Positions 22,092 to 33,250 are shown, counted from the stretch's first letter. The stretch is DNA of 64,000 nucleotides from Bathynomus jamesi (GCA_023014485.1 JAJOZX010002365.1:163501-227500), one strand, 5' to 3'. The notes: generated by a model from the sequence alone, not told the origin. Numbers and translations are program-made.

Positions 22092-23412
22092 GTGGATGTG
22101 TCAGCTGTTTTGTGGACAGTCGACTGGCCTGGTAGTGGCACAGTTGCTACATTTATCCAAACCTTTAAAGTATGGCTACCAAAACATCTTTCTCATGCAT
22201 ATGTAGTACTAGCTTTTGATGGCTACTATGATTTCTCTCCGAAATCAAGCACTCAGGCAATGAGAAGCAAGAGCAGCAGAGTTCACAAGCTGGACCTCAA
22301 CACCCCATTACCTACAAGAGACGCTGTTCTCACGTGCACCGCGAACAAGGAGCAACTAAACAGGCTGCTCTGTGAGCAAATCCTTGCTGACAGTGAGTAT
22401 CTCGCAACTGTAACCCAAGACCATGAGCTAGTGCTTGCAGGATGGCAGACCATACCGACTTCCATTGTGCGAGGCAGGAGTCGAGCAGCATTGGAGCTCT
22501 CATCATCTCATGAAGAGGCTGACGTGATAATAACACAACACGCTATCGCACAAGCTGAGAAAGATTCCGATGCCCGCATCTCCATCATTTGTGATGACAC
22601 AGACGTGTTTGCCATGCTGACTCACTTCTATGAATTTAAGAAACTAGGCTGTCCCATGATTATGGAGTCTCCAGTGCGTGGCAGAAAATCAGTGGACATC
22701 CGAGCAACTGTAACCCAGCACAAAGACATCATCCCACAAATCCTCAAACTACACGCTTTGAGTGGTTGTGACACAGTTGCAGCAATACATGGCATCGGCA
22801 AAGCCACTGCCATTGCCACAGCCAAGAAGGGTCGGAAGCTAGACAAGCTGGGGTCCCTTGATGCATGCTTTGACCATATCGAGAAAGAGGCAACAGCGTT
22901 CATTGTTGCATGCTATGGGGATAAGAAATCTTCATCTCTTACTGAATGTCGTCAGCGAGTATGGGCTCAGAAGACAGGGAAGTCGGGAACTGCTGCACCC
23001 AAACTATGTTCTCTACCACCAACAACTGAAGCTTTCCATCAAAATGTGCTCAGAGCCCACTACACTGTGCGAACTGGCTCAATGCACTAAAGTGTGACCC
23101 ACCACCACTTGATCCTGTGCATTATGGGTGGGAGAGAGACGAAACAGAGTTCTCATCCCAAAAACAGTTGGTGAAGGAGTGTGCTTAGCACCAGATGAAG
23201 TTCTGAAGCTAATCAGATGCGGGTGTGAATCACAATCAGCATGCAGGGGGAGTCGCTGCGGCTGCATGGGACGCGGAATCCCTTGCACAATGTTCTGTGC
23301 ATGTGGCAGCGGCTTGGATTGCAACAATCCATTGACCCAAAACGCAAACGAAGAGCAGACTGATGATCCTGACGATCCTGACACAACCATGTCTTTTGAT
23401 ATTTGCCCCCAA
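22092..23412 (+). pseudogene. FEN1/PIN-like nuclease with Cys-rich tail, frameshifted
   Basis: A 332-residue open segment (22092-23090) contains WTVDWPGSGTVATFIQTF, VVLAFDGYYDFS, EEADVIITQHA, ICDDTDVFAMLTHFY and LSGCDTVAAIHGIGKATA. The spaced acidic residues plus a GCD..G.GK-type loop resemble FEN1/PIN-fold nucleases. I know similar multi-copy proteins from invertebrate genomes, but not their function. Two frame changes follow: a segment with LNALKCDPPPLDPVHYGWER (about 23080-23140) in one frame and LAPDEVLKLIRCGC..CRGSRCGCMG..CACGSGLDC (23128-23412) in another. The tail is a CXC-like zinc-binding Cys array. The N-terminus is probably truncated by the left TIR. Confidence 0.65.
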
Positions 23413-23803
23413 TAAATGGTTACCTAATGTGAATAACCATCAAAGTTGTCAATGCCAATCCCCCAGCTAGGTGTGAGCTTTGTTTTGCTTACGAGGTCAT
23501 ATCTTGTAGCTTTGCAACCTTCCATAGAATGCATGTGCCCCGCACTTCAGCATAAATTGTGGTTTATATCCGAATATCCATATCCATATAATGTGGGTTA
23601 TGTCATTTAAGCATTATGATCTGGTTTTATCTGCAGAAAAGATGTTAAGTGCTCAGCAGTTAGATAGATTGTAGAAATTGTCACTGAAATAAAGCAAATA
23701 CAGTGATGTCAACTGTGGCATTATCATATTTCAAGACCAAACTTTAACCTCAAATGACCTTGACTTGACCCATGGAGTTGCAAAATGATATTCATTAGCC
23801 TAC

Positions 23804-24214
23804 AGAACTACTCAGTCTCGCCCAAAACCATAAAAACGACAGTAAGATCACCAAAATATCTCCACGACTGCCCGGGATATGGGATATTCCTTATTTCGGG
23901 GGACGTTTGACCTCTAATGACCTTGAGTATTGACGAATGTGGGTCAAAACGACTCCCAAAGTATCTGCAACCCCTCCAGATCGACTCATCATCCTAAAAA
24001 CCCCTAGAAATGACACCAAGATCATCAAAATCCATCAAGTATTGACCAGGATATGGGATTTTTCAGTTTTGCCGGCCATATTGAAAAAGTCAAGCGGGGG
24101 TCAGGTGTACACCCGATGGATTCTTGAATGGGGTGGTATAAGCTTTCAAAATATGTCAAGATTTGCTTTATAACAAACAATGCAGGGTTCCCACCCTGTG
24201 CAACCGGACTAAAT
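23804..24214. repeat. Right long TIR
   Basis: Inverse complement of 21607-22023. The repeat period seems to continue inward (23740-23775, TTAACCTCAAATGACCTTGA resembles TTTGACCTCTAATGACCTTG at about 23905), so the end is a short degenerate tandem array. Confidence 0.75.
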
Positions 24215-24947
24215 TGGAAATAGTGTTAATTTATATTAAATATGAAACGAAGATAATTTATAAATTAAGAATTGACGTTAAATCCCTTCGGAAAACTTCT
24301 TAACGGCAAAGGTCACGCGACAGAAGGGACCTACAGCTTGACGCGTGATCCAAACCATCTACGGGTCGGTACATCTGTACGCGAAGGAAGGTCACTCATC
24401 CACGTACTGAGTAGACCTAACTTCGCTAATCTAACGCGAAGCGGTGTTGCGATACGACCAAGGTGTAGCCTACCTTCGACGGAGGAGTTGCTCCATTTTA
24501 TAACCAGTTCCGAACAGCCTTGTCCTAAATGAGTTTTTCCACGTTAATCCTACACACGTCATCCCAAAAATTAAAAACCAGTCGATTGGTCGTAACGCAT
24601 TATAAAAACAAAAGCAAATGGAGTGTTTTAACAAGTACAAATTTTCGTCAAATTACTTCCATACTAAAAAAATTAATAATTCATCCTAATTTTTTAAATT
24701 TTTTAATTAAAAATATATTTTTTTAAATATCACTTAAATTTGATACGCACACATACTCCAACTCTGAAACAAACTTCAAGTACTTTGTGCTAGTTCTTGA
24801 CTATGTCCTTGGGAGAAGTGTATCAGAAGTTGGGATAATACTGTAGAAAAGAGAGAAAACTCCGTCCAAATCTCTATCCCTAATGAGAATGGATTCTAAG
24901 TAAATAAGAATCACGTACAAAATATTAAACAAATATTTGAAAACTCT

Positions 24948-24992
<45 letters not shown>

Positions 24993-25545
24993 TATTATTG
25001 AGTCCCGCCCCCTAAAAAACTTAAGTCTGGCCTCATTATAAATTACTGTTAACACGTGCTGCGCAGAAGAGCAATTTCTGGTTCTGCGCATCACCATACC
25101 TCGGTGCTCTCCTTGCCCCAAACTCCCCCACAATGCAACTGAATGGCGAGACAAAAAAATAAAATATGTCGTAAAAAGTAATTCTCAACATTTGCTTCGC
25201 AGAAATAAAATAAAGACGCAAAAAGCGGTGAGGAAAGTTGTTGTTGTTGTTGTTGTTGTTTATTTAAGCCTGGACCACTTTGAGACTGGAAGTAAGGTAG
25301 CAGAAGTGCGCATGCGCGAAAGGGCAAAATAAAGGATGTGCTCTTGCCAAGTATAATACACAAATAAAAATAAATCTGATAAACGTAAAACGTGGGCAAA
25401 TTTGACCGGTTATTGTATTTATTTAGTTTTTACGTAGTAACCTTCAGTTTTAAAAGACGAAATAGGTACATTTCAATAGCTGATAAGCTTATGTTGGCTA
25501 TATTATGCAAGATAGTGGTCAATACCGGCTTCTTTTCTCAAATAA

Positions 25546-25605
<60 letters not shown>

Positions 25606-27093
25606 TGAAAGAATTTTGGACCAACACCAAAAATGAAGTCTGCCCAAACATTTCTGCGCAAGATTCGGTACTTTTAATGATACAGACAAGATTTAAAATT
25701 ATTTAAATTTATGACAAATTTTATATTTAAAAAATAGTGATACTTGAAAAATATGGACACGTCAAAATTAATGGCACACCATTTTAATTCTTACCAAACC
25801 TAACCGCGCATAACCTGACCTATAACTCGCGGGAGCGTGCTGACGATTTTGATTGGTCTAATATAAATTTGGGATAATTTTCGTACGAAATGTACGGTAC
25901 CATAATGCACTCGCGCGTATCGCTGCCTAAGAATGCCATGTCATTATGACGTCAAACGATCAAAAAATCATGTGATATGAAGCAATAATTCAAAGTTTTT
26001 TTTTATACATAACTTCTAAATTTTTTAAAATTATTTAATGATACAAGGACACCAATTAAAATCGCAGTTGTCCTAATTACAAATGCTTGAATGAAATTTT
26101 ATTTAAAAATAGACTCCTAAGTCTCCGAAACCCAGTAAAAATAAAGTTATACGGTTTACATATATATATATATATATATATGGAATTTGTCTCCTGTCAA
26201 TAAAATTTATCATTATCATATAAGATATAACCGACTACGGGCGTCCGACATGTACCTCGGAACAAATACCAAAATCTGAGAAAGTTAATACACGACTGTG
26301 TAACAGTTTTTACGAGCGACAGGTGGTAAAAAAAAAAAGAAAAAAACAGTTGAAGAATTTCTGCTCCATTTTCTTTCAAAAGCAAAATTTGAGAATGATC
26401 CCAAAACGTTTTAATTATATACAGACCTTGAACGAAATGGTTCACGCGCGGATCACGAAACTATAAACTACGTGTATCGCGTAGTCGTGCAATTATTCAC
26501 GCAAAAGTGATCAGTTTTATATGCGCAGTCATACAGTCAATATTATACAGTATGTCGAGCCTACGGGTAAGTCATAGAGTCGAGGGTCCCCCCCCCCACC
26601 TTCGAATGAGAAATTTCCGCAGTCACGTAACTATATGAATTACTGTACGAAACCAAGGAATGAAATTTATGAAAGGAACTTCAGATCAATGTTCACACTC
26701 CGCTTAAATTCATAATAATGGCGCAGTCAGTTTAGAAAATCTATTTATTTACATTCTCTGAAGAAAGATTCAAATTTCACCTCGCTTCGTTATATACATA
26801 TATATATACATACATACATACTACACCCACACCTACACAGTTTTAACTGGATACCACACTGTTAAATATAAATAGTTCGATGTAATGCACGGTGTATTAC
26901 AAAAATTTGTTCTCAAACTTTATGATTCTTGCCAATATCTTTAGCCAATAAATAGTGAATTTCACATTGCTTTGAGACGATTGTACAAGGATTCGCATCC
27001 GATATCATTTCAAGTACCTTCATATAGCCTGTCATAAATTTACTCTTAACGACTACAAAATACCACATTATATATATATATATATATATATAT
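24215..27093. other. Non-coding stretch with simple repeats
   Basis: A GC-richer patch at 24280-24520 has no recognised identity. (AAT)n at 24949-24990, (TTG)n at 25240-25260, (TA)n at 25551-25603 and 26160-26181, a C-run near 26590 and (TA)n at 27070-27093. No gene recognised. Confidence 0.45.
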
Positions 27094-27393
27094 GAATAGA
27101 AACGACGTAAATAAGGAGCGTCTCTGCACACGGGGAAGAGAAATAACGAATAAATGAAAAATGAGGCGAACCGCCCGGGAATCGAACCCAGGGCCTTCCA
27201 ATTGCCGGTTGGATGCGCTACCATTACACCACGGACCTCGATCAATCATAAATCGAAATTCTCCTACATAGGGCAGAAACCAATGCCCTAAGAGGGCACC
27301 CTCGCAAATCGTGAATATGTGCATTCAACTGCAATGATTCGTTATTTCTCTCCCCGTGTGCAGAGACGCTCCTTATTTACGTCGTTTCTATTC
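27094..27393 (-). mobile_element. Palindromic element with a tRNA-derived SINE head
   Basis: The outer arms (27094-27152 and 27337-27393) are inverse complements sharing GAATAGAAACGACGTAAATA. The interior carries a tRNA-like unit on the minus strand (27162-27239). TA repeats border the left side. Confidence 0.7.
27162..27239 (-). other. tRNA-like SINE head
   Basis: Minus strand GAGGTCCGTGGTGTAATGG (A-box-like) then CTGGGTTCGATTCCCGGGCG (perfect B box GGTTCGATTCC). The acceptor ends GAGGTCC and GGTTCGCCTC pair poorly and no normal anticodon arm forms, so this is a pol III SINE promoter rather than a working tRNA. Confidence 0.65.
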
Positions 27394-27424
27394 ATTTATA
27401 TACTGCGTGGTCATTGCAGTTGAA

Positions 27425-27426
<2 letters not shown>

Positions 27427-27483
<57 letters not shown>

Positions 27484-27490
27484 TATATAC
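27427..27490. repeat. (TA)n microsatellite
   Basis: About 60 bp of TA with one slip, ending at the mariner terminus CAGGGTGTTTG. Confidence 0.95.
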
Positions 27491-27687
27491 ACAGGGTGTT
27501 TGAAAACTTTCTGTACAAATTGTAATGGGGGATAGGCAACACCAAGACAAACCCTTTTCGTTTATAAGTGTATGTCCGCTGACGTCACCATTTGGCGCGA
27601 GAGGGCGCCGCTGCAATTGGCTAAAAGGTAAAGTGGGCTAGACTCGCGCTTGCCGCGGGCATTCTTAAATCGGACGTAGTACGTAAC

Positions 27688-27943
27688 ATGGAGCGCTTCA
27701 CGACTGCTGAGATGGCTGACATGCATATGGTGTATGGGGCTGCCAATGGAAACGGAAGAGCTGCTGTGAGGTTGTACCGACAGCGCTTCCCAAACAGACG
27801 TGTGCCAAACCACCAAACGTTTGCGCATTTGCATCGGCGACTGCGAGAAACTGGAACATTCCATGCAAACATGCATGACACTGGTCGGGAGAGAAACGTG
27901 CGCACTCCTGACATGGAAGAAGAAATCCTACGGCGATTGTTGG
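27688..27943 (+). pseudogene. Transposase N-terminal fragment, left arm
   Basis: Starts [20 protein letters not shown] and continues [20 protein letters not shown] and [19 protein letters not shown], the N-terminal HTH (DUF4817-like) of a mariner-type transposase related to the DD41D copy at 8045-9606. It ends at MEEEILRRL where the palindrome arm stops. No catalytic part follows on this strand. Confidence 0.75.
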
Positions 27944-27945
27944 CC

Positions 27946-28415
27946 TCATCTGAGAACAGCACATAAGCCGGAAAATTAGGCTGCACCGCTGTCTGCTGCA
28001 GAAACCAGCGTGCGAATTCCACACGAAGAGGGTAATCCCGAGGTTGTAATGCCTGGACTCTCTGACGATGAAACGGATGTAACTGCTGCTCGTGCAACAC
28101 TCTCCAGACCAGGTCGTGGTTCATACCGAGGATACGTGCAACACCTCGCGTGCTTGCGCTTGGATTGTCCTCAAATCGCCGTAGGATTTCTTCTTCCATG
28201 TCAGGAGTGCGCACGTTTCTCTCCCGACCAGTGTCATGCATGTTTGCATGGAATGTTCCAGTTTCTCGCAGTTGCCGATGCAAATGCGCAAACGTTTGGT
28301 GGTTTGGCACACGTCTGTTTGGGAAGCGCTGTCGGTACAACCTCACAGCAGCTCTTCCGTTTCCATTGGCAGCCCCATACACCATATGCATGTCAGCAGT
28401 CGTGAAGCGCTCCAT
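27946..28415 (-). pseudogene. Transposase N-terminal half, right arm and loop
   Basis: The same start [17 protein letters not shown] (two residues shorter than the left copy), HTH, then through the loop FEDNPSASTRGVARILGMNH, a second HTH, and HPFHRQRVQALQPRDYPLRV to [10 protein letters not shown], which holds the first catalytic Asp. Beyond it the frame runs into the antisense of the left arm, so the open frame continues without meaning to 27621. The second and third catalytic residues are absent. Dead, but a transcript would fold on itself. Confidence 0.8.
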
Positions 28416-28508
28416 GTTACGCGTACTACGTCCGATTTAAGAATGCCCGCGGCAAGCTCGAGTCTAGCCCACTTCACCTTTTAGCCAATTGCAGCGGCGC
28501 CCTCTCGC

Positions 28509-28826
28509 GCCCTCTCGACCGCAGGTCGATCCTAAACCGTCGTTCAGCATAAAGTAACAAAGTGTATATATAGAAAATCACCAAGGTGAATAAAAACAAC
28601 TTATGCCTTAATGACTGTGCCGTTGCATGTATTGTACTTGCAACTGCGAAAAAGAAACTGATACAACAGAGTCCGAAATTCATTCTATGCAACACATTTA
28701 AGCATTACAAATGTATCTGGGAAGAAAGGACAGAAAGGTAATGAACAGAGAATAAACAATATACTCGTTGATCCGAGAGACTACGTTTGTATCGAGTACG
28801 AGGAAATGAATAGAAAAGAACAAACG
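28509..28826. other. Non-coding stretch
   Basis: Begins with ACCGCAGGTCGATCCTAAAC, which resembles ACGCAGGTCGATCCTGAAC at about 29948. No gene recognised. Confidence 0.45.
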
Positions 28827-29057
28827 GAGCTATTGAAGAATAGGGACCCCAGCCTTCTTTAGTTAGCTTTAGGGACCCCAGCCTTCTTTAGTTAGCTTTA
28901 TAAGGCTAACTAACGAAAATATCATGACCTAACCTAACCAATCGTCAAGGGCGTACAGTTAACCTAACGATTGGTTAGGTTAGATCGTGATATTTTCGTT
29001 AGTTAGCCTTATAAGCCTAACTAAAGAAGGCTGGGGTCCCTATTCTTCAATAGCTCC
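28827..29057. mobile_element. Palindromic MITE, family M1 copy 1
   Basis: GGAGCTATTGAAGAATAGGG at the left is mirrored at the right. The centre contains AACCTAACCAATCGTCAAGG and GGGCGTACAGTTAACC. A 29-bp segment (AGGGACCCCAGCCTTC..) is duplicated in the left arm. The core is shared with 32591-32832 although the ends differ. Confidence 0.75.
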
Positions 29058-29581
29058 AACAAACTGGGCTGGAAAATTACGAGAAAAAAACGGAAATCGA
29101 TAAAAATTTGGTTGAGGAAGAAATTCTAATACACCGACTAATATACCAACAGAACGCAATGATGCGACACAATACGCTGAAAACAACATACATCGGGTAA
29201 AGAGTCCCGAGAACAATGCATTTGGAAGATCAGACCACCACTTAGACGAAAGAATACGCGCGATACAAGATAGTAACTTCCATGAATAAAAAAAAACCAA
29301 AAGCAGACCAAAGACTGAAAAGCTACCGAGTTGGGAAGTATTAGTGCTGGAACAAAAGAGAAAGATTTCGCACAATTTCCAGAAGGGTACATCTGCAAAC
29401 ATACAAGAATTCAAAAGGACCGTGTGTGAATACTAAAATTCTGGAGCAATATTTGCTCCAGATGCGCACATAACCGCCCCTCCCCCCCCCCTTAAAAAAG
29501 GTTTCTACACGATGAGGAATGGAAGTTACAGTTACGGACCAAACTGCTATTATTTCCACCTTTCTAAGTGCGGACAATTAT

Positions 29582-30062
29582 AGTTAAAAAATAATTTATT
29601 ACAATTACTTTGCATATGCTCAATTACAATTACTGCAGTTGTAATTACAATTACATTGACGAGTAATTAATTACAATTACTTTTCACAGAAACGCCTAAT
29701 ATAAATAAATGAGAGGAAAGAAGTCTACCAGTAATTTACAACCATACCCAATACCCATAGTGTGATTATTATTATATTTCAACACGTTTTTAAATCACAG
29801 TTCAATTAGCAGTCAACGTAATACCAGATGAATTATTCAATGTTCATTAGCTGATGTGTGGAGTACCGTGCGCGTCGCACATCAATTGGTCAATTGAAAT
29901 TGTATGAATGTAATTAATTACAATCACATTAGAGGGGTCGAACGCAGGTCGATCCTGAACAGTCATTAAAACTCGCAAAGCAAGTAACATTTTTAGTCAC
30001 TCAATTACGCTGCAATTACTTGAAAAAGTGAAATCAATTACAATTGCAATTACCCGATGCCT
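29582..30062. mobile_element. ATTAC-repeat-ended non-autonomous element
   Basis: Both ends are rich in TAATTACAATTAC and its inverse (29590-29680 and 30000-30055), a pattern I associate with hAT-derived non-autonomous elements. The interior has no coding sequence. No exact target duplication was identified. Confidence 0.45.
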
Positions 30063-30421
30063 GGTGTAGACAATCTATTAGAGAGTGCTCGTATTTTTAC
30101 ATTAAGGGTATTAGAGAAAGAGAAACAACGGCTCAAACCCTAAATAAAAGGGGGTAACAACAATGGTAATGAAGTACATTTTTTAAAAGAAATAGAACGA
30201 TAGAAGAACTACTACTACCCCTGTCAATGAGAAGAGATCGAACTTCGCAGATATATGTACCCCAGTAATACAGACACCATCCTCTCGTCCACTACCACCC
30301 ACCGTTGATACAATATCTACAATGGTATCGAGGGCCGCAGCCCCAGTTCTTCCAAATGCAGCAGCCCAACCAATAACACCAAACAAGAACCGACAACATC
30401 GACCACGAAACGACCACTATC

Positions 30422-30918
30422 TAGGGCGGTAATGGCGAACCACTGACCCACGAGGCAAGTTTTAGTGACCCACGAGCTCTTATTTAAATAAAATATGACT
30501 AATTTTTAATATATTCTGCCTTTTAATATTTTCGTTCAATTTTGGGTGTAACCAGAGAACAATGAATAGAAAGAGTAGAGAATCTTATTCTTGCAGAATG
30601 GAACTCTCTACCAAATTCTTTTGCATCAATGAAAAAGCTAGCATTAGCTCTGTAACAATGTTTGGTTCATGTTATTCGTGTGAACAGTTGTTTTTCTCCA
30701 TGAATTTCGTCAAATCCACTTAGCACAGATATGAGTGCTGCGTGTGTGAGACTAAAGACAACTAAATATAAACCTCGGATCAAAACATTAGCAGCTAAAA
30801 TACAACAACAAGTTTCTCACTAAAAATAATAAGTAAATAAACTGACCCAATTTAATTTTTTTTTTAAATCAAAAGTAACAAAAATGACCCACTAGTAAAA
30901 AAGGTTCGCCACCACTGA
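30422..30918 (+). mobile_element. hAT relic with Charlie-like terminal motif
   Basis: Left end GGTAATGGCGAACCACTGACCC and, read inward from the right, CAGTGGTGGCGAACC..GTGGGTCA, giving the shared TGGCGAACC inverted ends. A hAT C-terminal coding relic lies inside. Confidence 0.65.
30590..30800 (+). pseudogene. hAT transposase C-terminal dimerisation relic
   Basis: In one frame the plus strand reads EWNSLPNSFASMKKLALALL, then TMFGSCYSCEQLFFSMNFVK, followed by stops. FGS.Y.CE..FS.MN..K is the C-terminal hAT motif of the SCAND3/ZBED5-like lineage. Only about 60 residues remain. It marks the inserted element as hAT-derived and has no function. Confidence 0.65.
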
Positions 30919-30942
30919 TTTCGGGTAACCGAGCACGAAGAT

Positions 30943-31224
30943 TAGAAACCCTATAAATTTACTATACACAAATATACAATGCCTGTACATTGACCATGCA
31001 GACTGCAAATTACAATACCTGCAAAATTTAGCTCTGGAAACCAGCACAGACTTCATACGCGTAACGGAAACATACTCGTATAAATGTGAAAAAGGCTGTG
31101 AAAATTGCATCGAAGACACTGAAATAGCAATGAAGGACTACAACATACACAGAACGGACATACTTGCTAGAAGAGGAGGAGGCTGTTGCATTTACATGAA
31201 AAACACACTTGTGAAGGGAACGTA
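30943..31224 (+). pseudogene. LINE APE endonuclease, N-terminal part
   Basis: One open frame reads LYTNIQCLYIDHADCKLQYL, STDFIRVTETYSYKCEKGCE and NIHRTDILARRGGGCCIYMK before a stop. The order (N-Q start, V.ETY, ...R.D...RRGGG..IY) matches the endonuclease relic at 10740-11020, with the same Cys-rich insert (CEKGCENCIED here, CENCEYCIG there). This shows a shared family. The downstream GDFN and SDH parts are missing. Confidence 0.7.
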
Positions 31225-31339
31225 AGCAAATCAAAGAGCAATCGAAATTCTTATTTTAGAAGTAAAAGAACTGAACAATCACTAAGAACTTGTACAGAAT
31301 AAAGGATACGAAACACTGCAAACCAAACAGATAACACCA

Positions 31340-31910
31340 AACCCACGAGTCAGGGATCTGGAAATAATAATAATAATGTCCGATGCAAAATTCAGAACAC
31401 TATAACATTAAAATAGCAAAACCTAGAAAAGTAATGGGAATTATCTTGTGGAGCTTCCAGCAGAAAAGCAATAATCATGCTAAAATTATGGAAAACTTTA
31501 GTCCTACCAATAATTGAATATTGTTCAGTACTCGTAAGCCCCGAAACTCCACTCTCTGTAAAGAAGACGCGAGCTGTACACAATAATATATGGTGGAAAA
31601 TACTCGAGGGTTGTGTCCCTAACATTAGAAATGAAATAGAAACACACACTGGAACGTGAGAAGAGGCAGATTTTGTACTGTCCCAGCTGCGATGGAACAT
31701 GGGGACATGAAAACGATGGAAAATACGAGACCCTAAACTCGTCAATGTACTACCAAAAGAACCGAGGAACCTCCAGCACACCAACCTGAATAATTTCAAG
31801 AACCAACTGGACAGGTTCTTACGCGAGTCCCTGACAAGTTATGCGTGGCTGACAGGAGGAGGGCGAAAGTCAATTCTCTCTTCCATCAAATCCGGCAAAT
31901 GAGGCGGGAT
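31340..31910 (+). pseudogene. LINE reverse transcriptase C-terminus and tail
   Basis: NPRVRDLEIIIIMSDAKFRT, then MLKLWKTLVLPIIEYCSVLV, then NNIWWKILEGCVPNI mark the thumb region after the catalytic motifs. In another frame LPKEPRNLQHTNLNNFKNQL and DRFLRESL form the LINE tail, nearly the same as at 55690-55990. Frames slip several times. An ATT microsatellite is embedded in the coding relic. Confidence 0.65.
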
Positions 31911-31930
31911 GGTGCAGAAGGGTTGATACT

Positions 31931-32590
31931 GATCCGTTGCTCGAATACGCTGGTTACCAGCCGCTTTTCAAAACTGCGCATTTGTAATAATAACCTCTAC
32001 GTGCGTGGACTGCGATCGAATGACACGAGGGTTAAGGTTACTCTACGCGCTCCTCACCGAATCTCGTTACGAACACACATTTTTTGTCTGCCTAACAATA
32101 AATATATATAAATGCACGTGTTAAAGCTCATCAACAGGAATACATATTCGATCAAAATGAAAACTGCAAAAGAGTAAAAACCTTCAAGTTTTGCGAAGTT
32201 CTCAGAAATTCTCGCAGGAAGGATATGACCAGTTTAAAAAATAGCAATTCTATCATAAATAAAATCGAGGTCAGACTGAAATAATTGGCAAAGGGAGCAA
32301 TAACACTTTCAAGGATAGGTCTAATCAAAGGATGGATGTACAACAAAATAATAAAATAATGCTCTTAATCTTATTAAACCATTTTGGGGCTGCGGCGAGT
32401 CAAAAGTAGTCCCAGATCCCAAATTTTTTAATATCGGTCCCGAATGAGGATAATAAAATGCTCAGAATCTCAAACTGCTTATTTATACTCATTCAATTCT
32501 TCCTTCATTCATTCATTTACTTCAAAATTTCTTGCCCATAATTTTCTCATTAAAAAAGTTCAAATTCCATACATATATATGTTACAGGGA
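31931..32590. other. Non-coding stretch
   Basis: AT-rich, no recognised gene or repeat. Confidence 0.45.
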
Positions 32591-32832
32591 GTCTGTAACT
32601 AGGGATTTCATGAAATCCCTAAAATGTTCAGGATTTCATGCAAGATTAAGTAGTGATATTTTCGTAAGTTTTAACAAAAATATCGCGACTTAACCTAACC
32701 AATCGTCAAGGGCGTACAGTTAACCTCAACGGGCATTCATTAATTTTCTCGTAGACTTAACGAAAATATCACGATAACCTTACACGAAATCCCTGAATAT
32801 TTTAGGGATTTCATGAACTCCCTAGTTACAAA
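32591..32832. mobile_element. Palindromic MITE, family M1 copy 2
   Basis: Ends GTAACTAGGGATTTCATG and its mirror, with further small palindromes (ATTTCATGAAAT). The centre carries AACCTAACCAATCGTCAAGG and GGGCGTACAGTTAACC, identical to the core at 28827-29057, while the outer arms are unrelated. Confidence 0.7.
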
Positions 32833-32865
32833 GATTCCTGTACCACACACACACATATATATATA

Positions 32866-32904
<39 letters not shown>

Positions 32905-33250
32905 CGCAAAATCGCAAACGGACGATAAGATAGCCCAAATACTATTACTCAGATTAATGTCGTGCATGTGTATGCGTGCGCGCATGTGTGTGTGTATGTA
33001 CGTACACCAAAATTAAGACGCATTAGCCTTATCTTCACATCGCAAAATAGTTCAATATATATAAATAGTTAAATACTGTACAATCATCGTACACTGATAA
33101 AAATAATTATTGACGTACGCATTCCTGTAAATCTGAACCAAACAATGTCCGGTGCTGATTTTAATAATAATAAATATAATTTGCATTCTACGAAGTACAA
33201 AATTTAAAAGAAATTATGTACATTAGCCCGAAAATATTTTAAACGTAAAC

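Larger units (their letters stand above)
21607..24214 (+). mobile_element. Element with ~410 bp TIRs around a FEN1/PIN-like gene
   Basis: The left arm 21607-22023 and right arm 23804-24214 are inverse complements with few differences and one ~14-base indel near the tip. The tips read TTTAGTCCGTTAGCACAG and TTTAGTCCGGTTGCACAG. If the tip starts at GTCCG the flanks give TA on both sides; no longer duplication is seen. The only gene inside encodes a nuclease-like protein with a Cys-rich tail, not a textbook DDE transposase. The gene begins close to the left arm and seems to lack its 5' part, so this is probably a shortened derivative. Confidence 0.8.
27492..28508. mobile_element. Foldback mariner with transposase coding in both arms
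   Basis: The left terminus CAGGGTGTTTGAAAACTTTC sits against (TA)n. From about 27590 to 27943 the sequence is repeated inverted at about 28165-28508, and both arms contain the transposase start MERFTTA. The outermost ~100 bp is missing from the right arm, which ends in GCGCCCTCTCGC. The central ~220 bp carries the next part of the transposase on the minus strand only. Confidence 0.8.
29060..31930 (+). mobile_element. LINE copy split by two hAT insertions
   Basis: Plus-strand pieces in normal LINE order: a CCCH-finger end (about 29523-29581), a Pro/Asn-rich piece (30063-30421), APE endonuclease (30943-31224) and the RT C-terminus with tail (31340-31910). The first gap holds an ATTAC-rich element (29582-30062) and the second a hAT relic (30422-30918). 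The endonuclease joins the RT C-terminus directly, so the polymerase core has also been deleted. Confidence 0.65.

Noticed and set aside
24949..24990. CRISPR-like or regularly spaced array
   Set aside because: It is a plain (AAT)n microsatellite; no spaced direct repeats with unique spacers were seen anywhere in the window.
27621..28415. A 264-residue protein on the minus strand
   Set aside because: Only the first ~155 residues are transposase. The rest is the antisense of the left palindrome arm and has no meaning.
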